NCBI GenBank assembly: GCA_903918675.1
Contig: CAIXFE010000033.1
Coordinates: 1-40,703 of the forward strand
Reading direction: 5' to 3'
Origin: an uncultured bacterium
GTDB lineage: Bacteria > Patescibacteriota > Gracilibacteria > Absconditabacterales > Absconditicoccaceae
DNA length: 40,703 bases
Shown piece after piece: positions 39,858-40,703 of the stretch. The first letter of the stretch is position 1; every line of letters starts with the position of its first letter. A program made the position numbers and the translations under genes. The notes beneath the pieces are model-generated. The model was not told where the DNA came from, did no database searches, and saw only the letters and a list, made by a program, of their open reading frames with translations.

Positions 39858-39926
39858 GCCCTTTCCTAGTTATGTTCAAGGTATTGTTTGCTCTAAAGGA
39901 TAAAGACAACAGAATAGCGCCGTCCC

Positions 39927-39954
39927 TTGACATTTTATGGCTAAACATTATAGA
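39927..39954 (+). promoter_or_regulatory. Sigma70-type promoter of the secreted protein gene
   Basis: TTGACA (39927-39932), 16-bp spacer, TATAGA (39949-39954). The -35 to -10 region overlaps an upstream in-frame ATG at 39937, which argues for the start at 39988. Confidence 0.6.
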
Positions 39955-39987
39955 TGGCAGTATAAAAAAACCAAAAAAACTAAACCC

Positions 39988-40539
39988 ATGAAAAAAAACA
40001 TTTTAATTGCCCTAGTACTTTCCCTTGTGCTTGGGACAAAGGTTGCGGCACAAGATTCCACCCTGATAAGGGCGGTTCACTCAACCGAGGAGTTGTTGGC
40101 CTTGAGATTTAAAACATCTTTTGATTCCATTTATCGTAGGATCACTAAAAAAGATGTGAAGGATATCCGGGTTAGCGACCTCCTGAATCTGGCTAGGTGG
40201 TCCCAAATAAAGACCAGCTCGCTGCTTATGGCTGGGATTGAGGTCACTTTTGATAAGAACAACCGATTTGGTTCGGTTGCCATCAAGTCAAAATATGAAA
40301 TTGACTTCGTAAAAGTTGGTGATTCCTTAGTTGGAATCGAAATTTGGAAAAGGAATTGGTCCATTCAATATTGGCAGGGAAAATTATCCTTAATAGGATA
40401 TAAAGACTGCCCTCTTCCCTTTCACTTCATCTTTTCGGATGGGGAAACTTCTTTTTTATACCCGTATAAAAAGAATCTTGAAAAAAAATTCATCCGCCGG
40501 CTCAGAAGAGCTATTCGGTGAATTAATGCTATTATATAG
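39988..40539 (+). CDS. Secreted protein of unknown function, probably transferred
   Basis: 183 residues with code 25, ATG 39988 to TAG; 177 residues if TGA at 40519-40521 is read as stop. Signal peptide MKKNILIALVLSLVLGTKVA followed by AQDS. A Gln at the mature start is typical of Bacteroidota secreted proteins. The body is soluble, with an alpha/beta look (IEVTFDKNNRFGSVAIKSKY, GIEIWKRNWSIQYWQGKLSL). There is no TGA inside, only one exactly where the protein seems to end, after the basic RRLRRAIR tail. Codon choice looks different from the neighbours (more GGG, GCC, TTG). I infer recent transfer from a standard-code donor, so the extra residues GINAII in code 25 would be an accidental extension. 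No family recognised. Confidence 0.7.
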
Positions 40540-40566
40540 AAGAGTAGGGTTCCCTGCTCTTTTATA
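40538..40566. terminator. Bidirectional terminator
   Basis: GAGTAGGG / CCCTGCTC stem with a 2-nt loop (one G-T pair), then TTTTAT on the right. It separates the transferred gene from the convergent partial gene. Confidence 0.6.
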
Positions 40567-40619
40567 GTATTCTAGAAAAAATATCTTTAGCCCTCATTCA
40601 ATCTTCTGGAATCCTTCTT

Positions 40620-40703
40620 TTATTCAAACATTCTTTTTAAGTCTTCATCCTTGATCATATTGTACGTTCGCATGGGATCGAAAGTAATCTCTATCTCGAC
40701 TGT
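40620..40703 (-). CDS. 3' end of an unidentified minus-strand gene
   Basis: Last 27 residues before TAA at 40620: TVEIEITFDPMRTYNMIKDE, then DLKRMFE. The gene continues beyond the window. Too short to identify. The 98 nt between it and the transferred gene hold the terminator and nothing else visible. Confidence 0.55.
   Translation of the reverse strand, partial: TVEIEITFDPMRTYNMIKDEDLKRMFE

Noticed and set aside
39937-39987. N-terminal extension of the secreted protein starting at ATG 39937
   Set aside because: The extension overlaps a TTGACA/TATAGA promoter, and the signal peptide begins at ATG 39988.
1-40703. CRISPR array, tRNA or rRNA genes
   Set aside because: No regularly spaced direct repeats with unique spacers, and no tRNA-like cloverleaf or rRNA segments recognised by eye. 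A covariance-model search would be needed to exclude small RNAs.

Overview
The window comes from a bacterium that reads UGA as glycine (NCBI code 25). This is known from Candidatus Absconditabacteria (SR1) and Gracilibacteria (BD1-5) of the Candidate Phyla Radiation (CPR). Under the standard code almost every gene breaks into fragments. Reading TGA as Gly joins them into full-length proteins ending only in TAA or TAG. The glycines of ABC signature and Walker A motifs are often TGA, and paralogous genes have TGA and GGA at the same aligned position. Base composition is moderate to AT-rich. No tRNA, rRNA or CRISPR array was seen.

Layout. (1) 1-10326: five paralogous cysteine-rich, multi-CxxC proteins on the + strand, the first cut by the window edge. 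A minus-strand membrane pyrophosphatase gene (hppA) lies among them. (2) 10513-12669: a DUF58 protein, then RuvX/YqgF and a TsaB-like protein on the minus strand. (3) 12942-18847: two large VirB6/TrbL-like membrane proteins, a secreted protein that may be a lytic transglycosylase, and a DUF1653 protein. (4) 18993-22182: uvrA, with low-complexity insertions and one apparent frameshift at an A7 run. (5) 22201-24278: three minus-strand genes of a small unrecognised paralogous family. (6) 24462-26855: a UPF0371/DUF1846 protein, an unknown protein and a PemK/MazF-like toxin. (7) 27154-30170: two VirB2/TrbC-like proteins and a TraC-N/VirB4-N-like protein, divergent from a membrane protein of unknown function. 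These belong functionally with the VirB6 pair; no VirB4 ATPase was found here. (8) 30238-31870: a small membrane protein, a degenerate Nudix protein and an aldo/keto reductase. (9) 32014-39809: a MacA/MacB/LolD-type exporter, a small Gly-rich membrane protein, a secreted repeat protein, a histidine kinase, an OmpR-type regulator and a second small membrane protein. (10) 39988-40703: a secreted protein that looks transferred from a standard-code donor, and the 3' end of a minus-strand gene.

The most connected system is region 9. Two copies of CTTAA-N6-CTTAA (11-bp period, as expected for an OmpR-family dimer) lie in the divergent promoter region between the exporter operon and the secreted repeat protein, next to the genes for an OmpR-family regulator and its kinase. 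The secreted protein and the distal small membrane protein share a promoter/leader sequence and HNRG/GFG-type motifs. This suggests a compact envelope-response regulon.

The intergenic spaces are rich in dispersed palindromic elements and short AT-rich microrepeats. Some microrepeats also sit inside coding regions (uvrA, the TsaB-like gene, the kinase).
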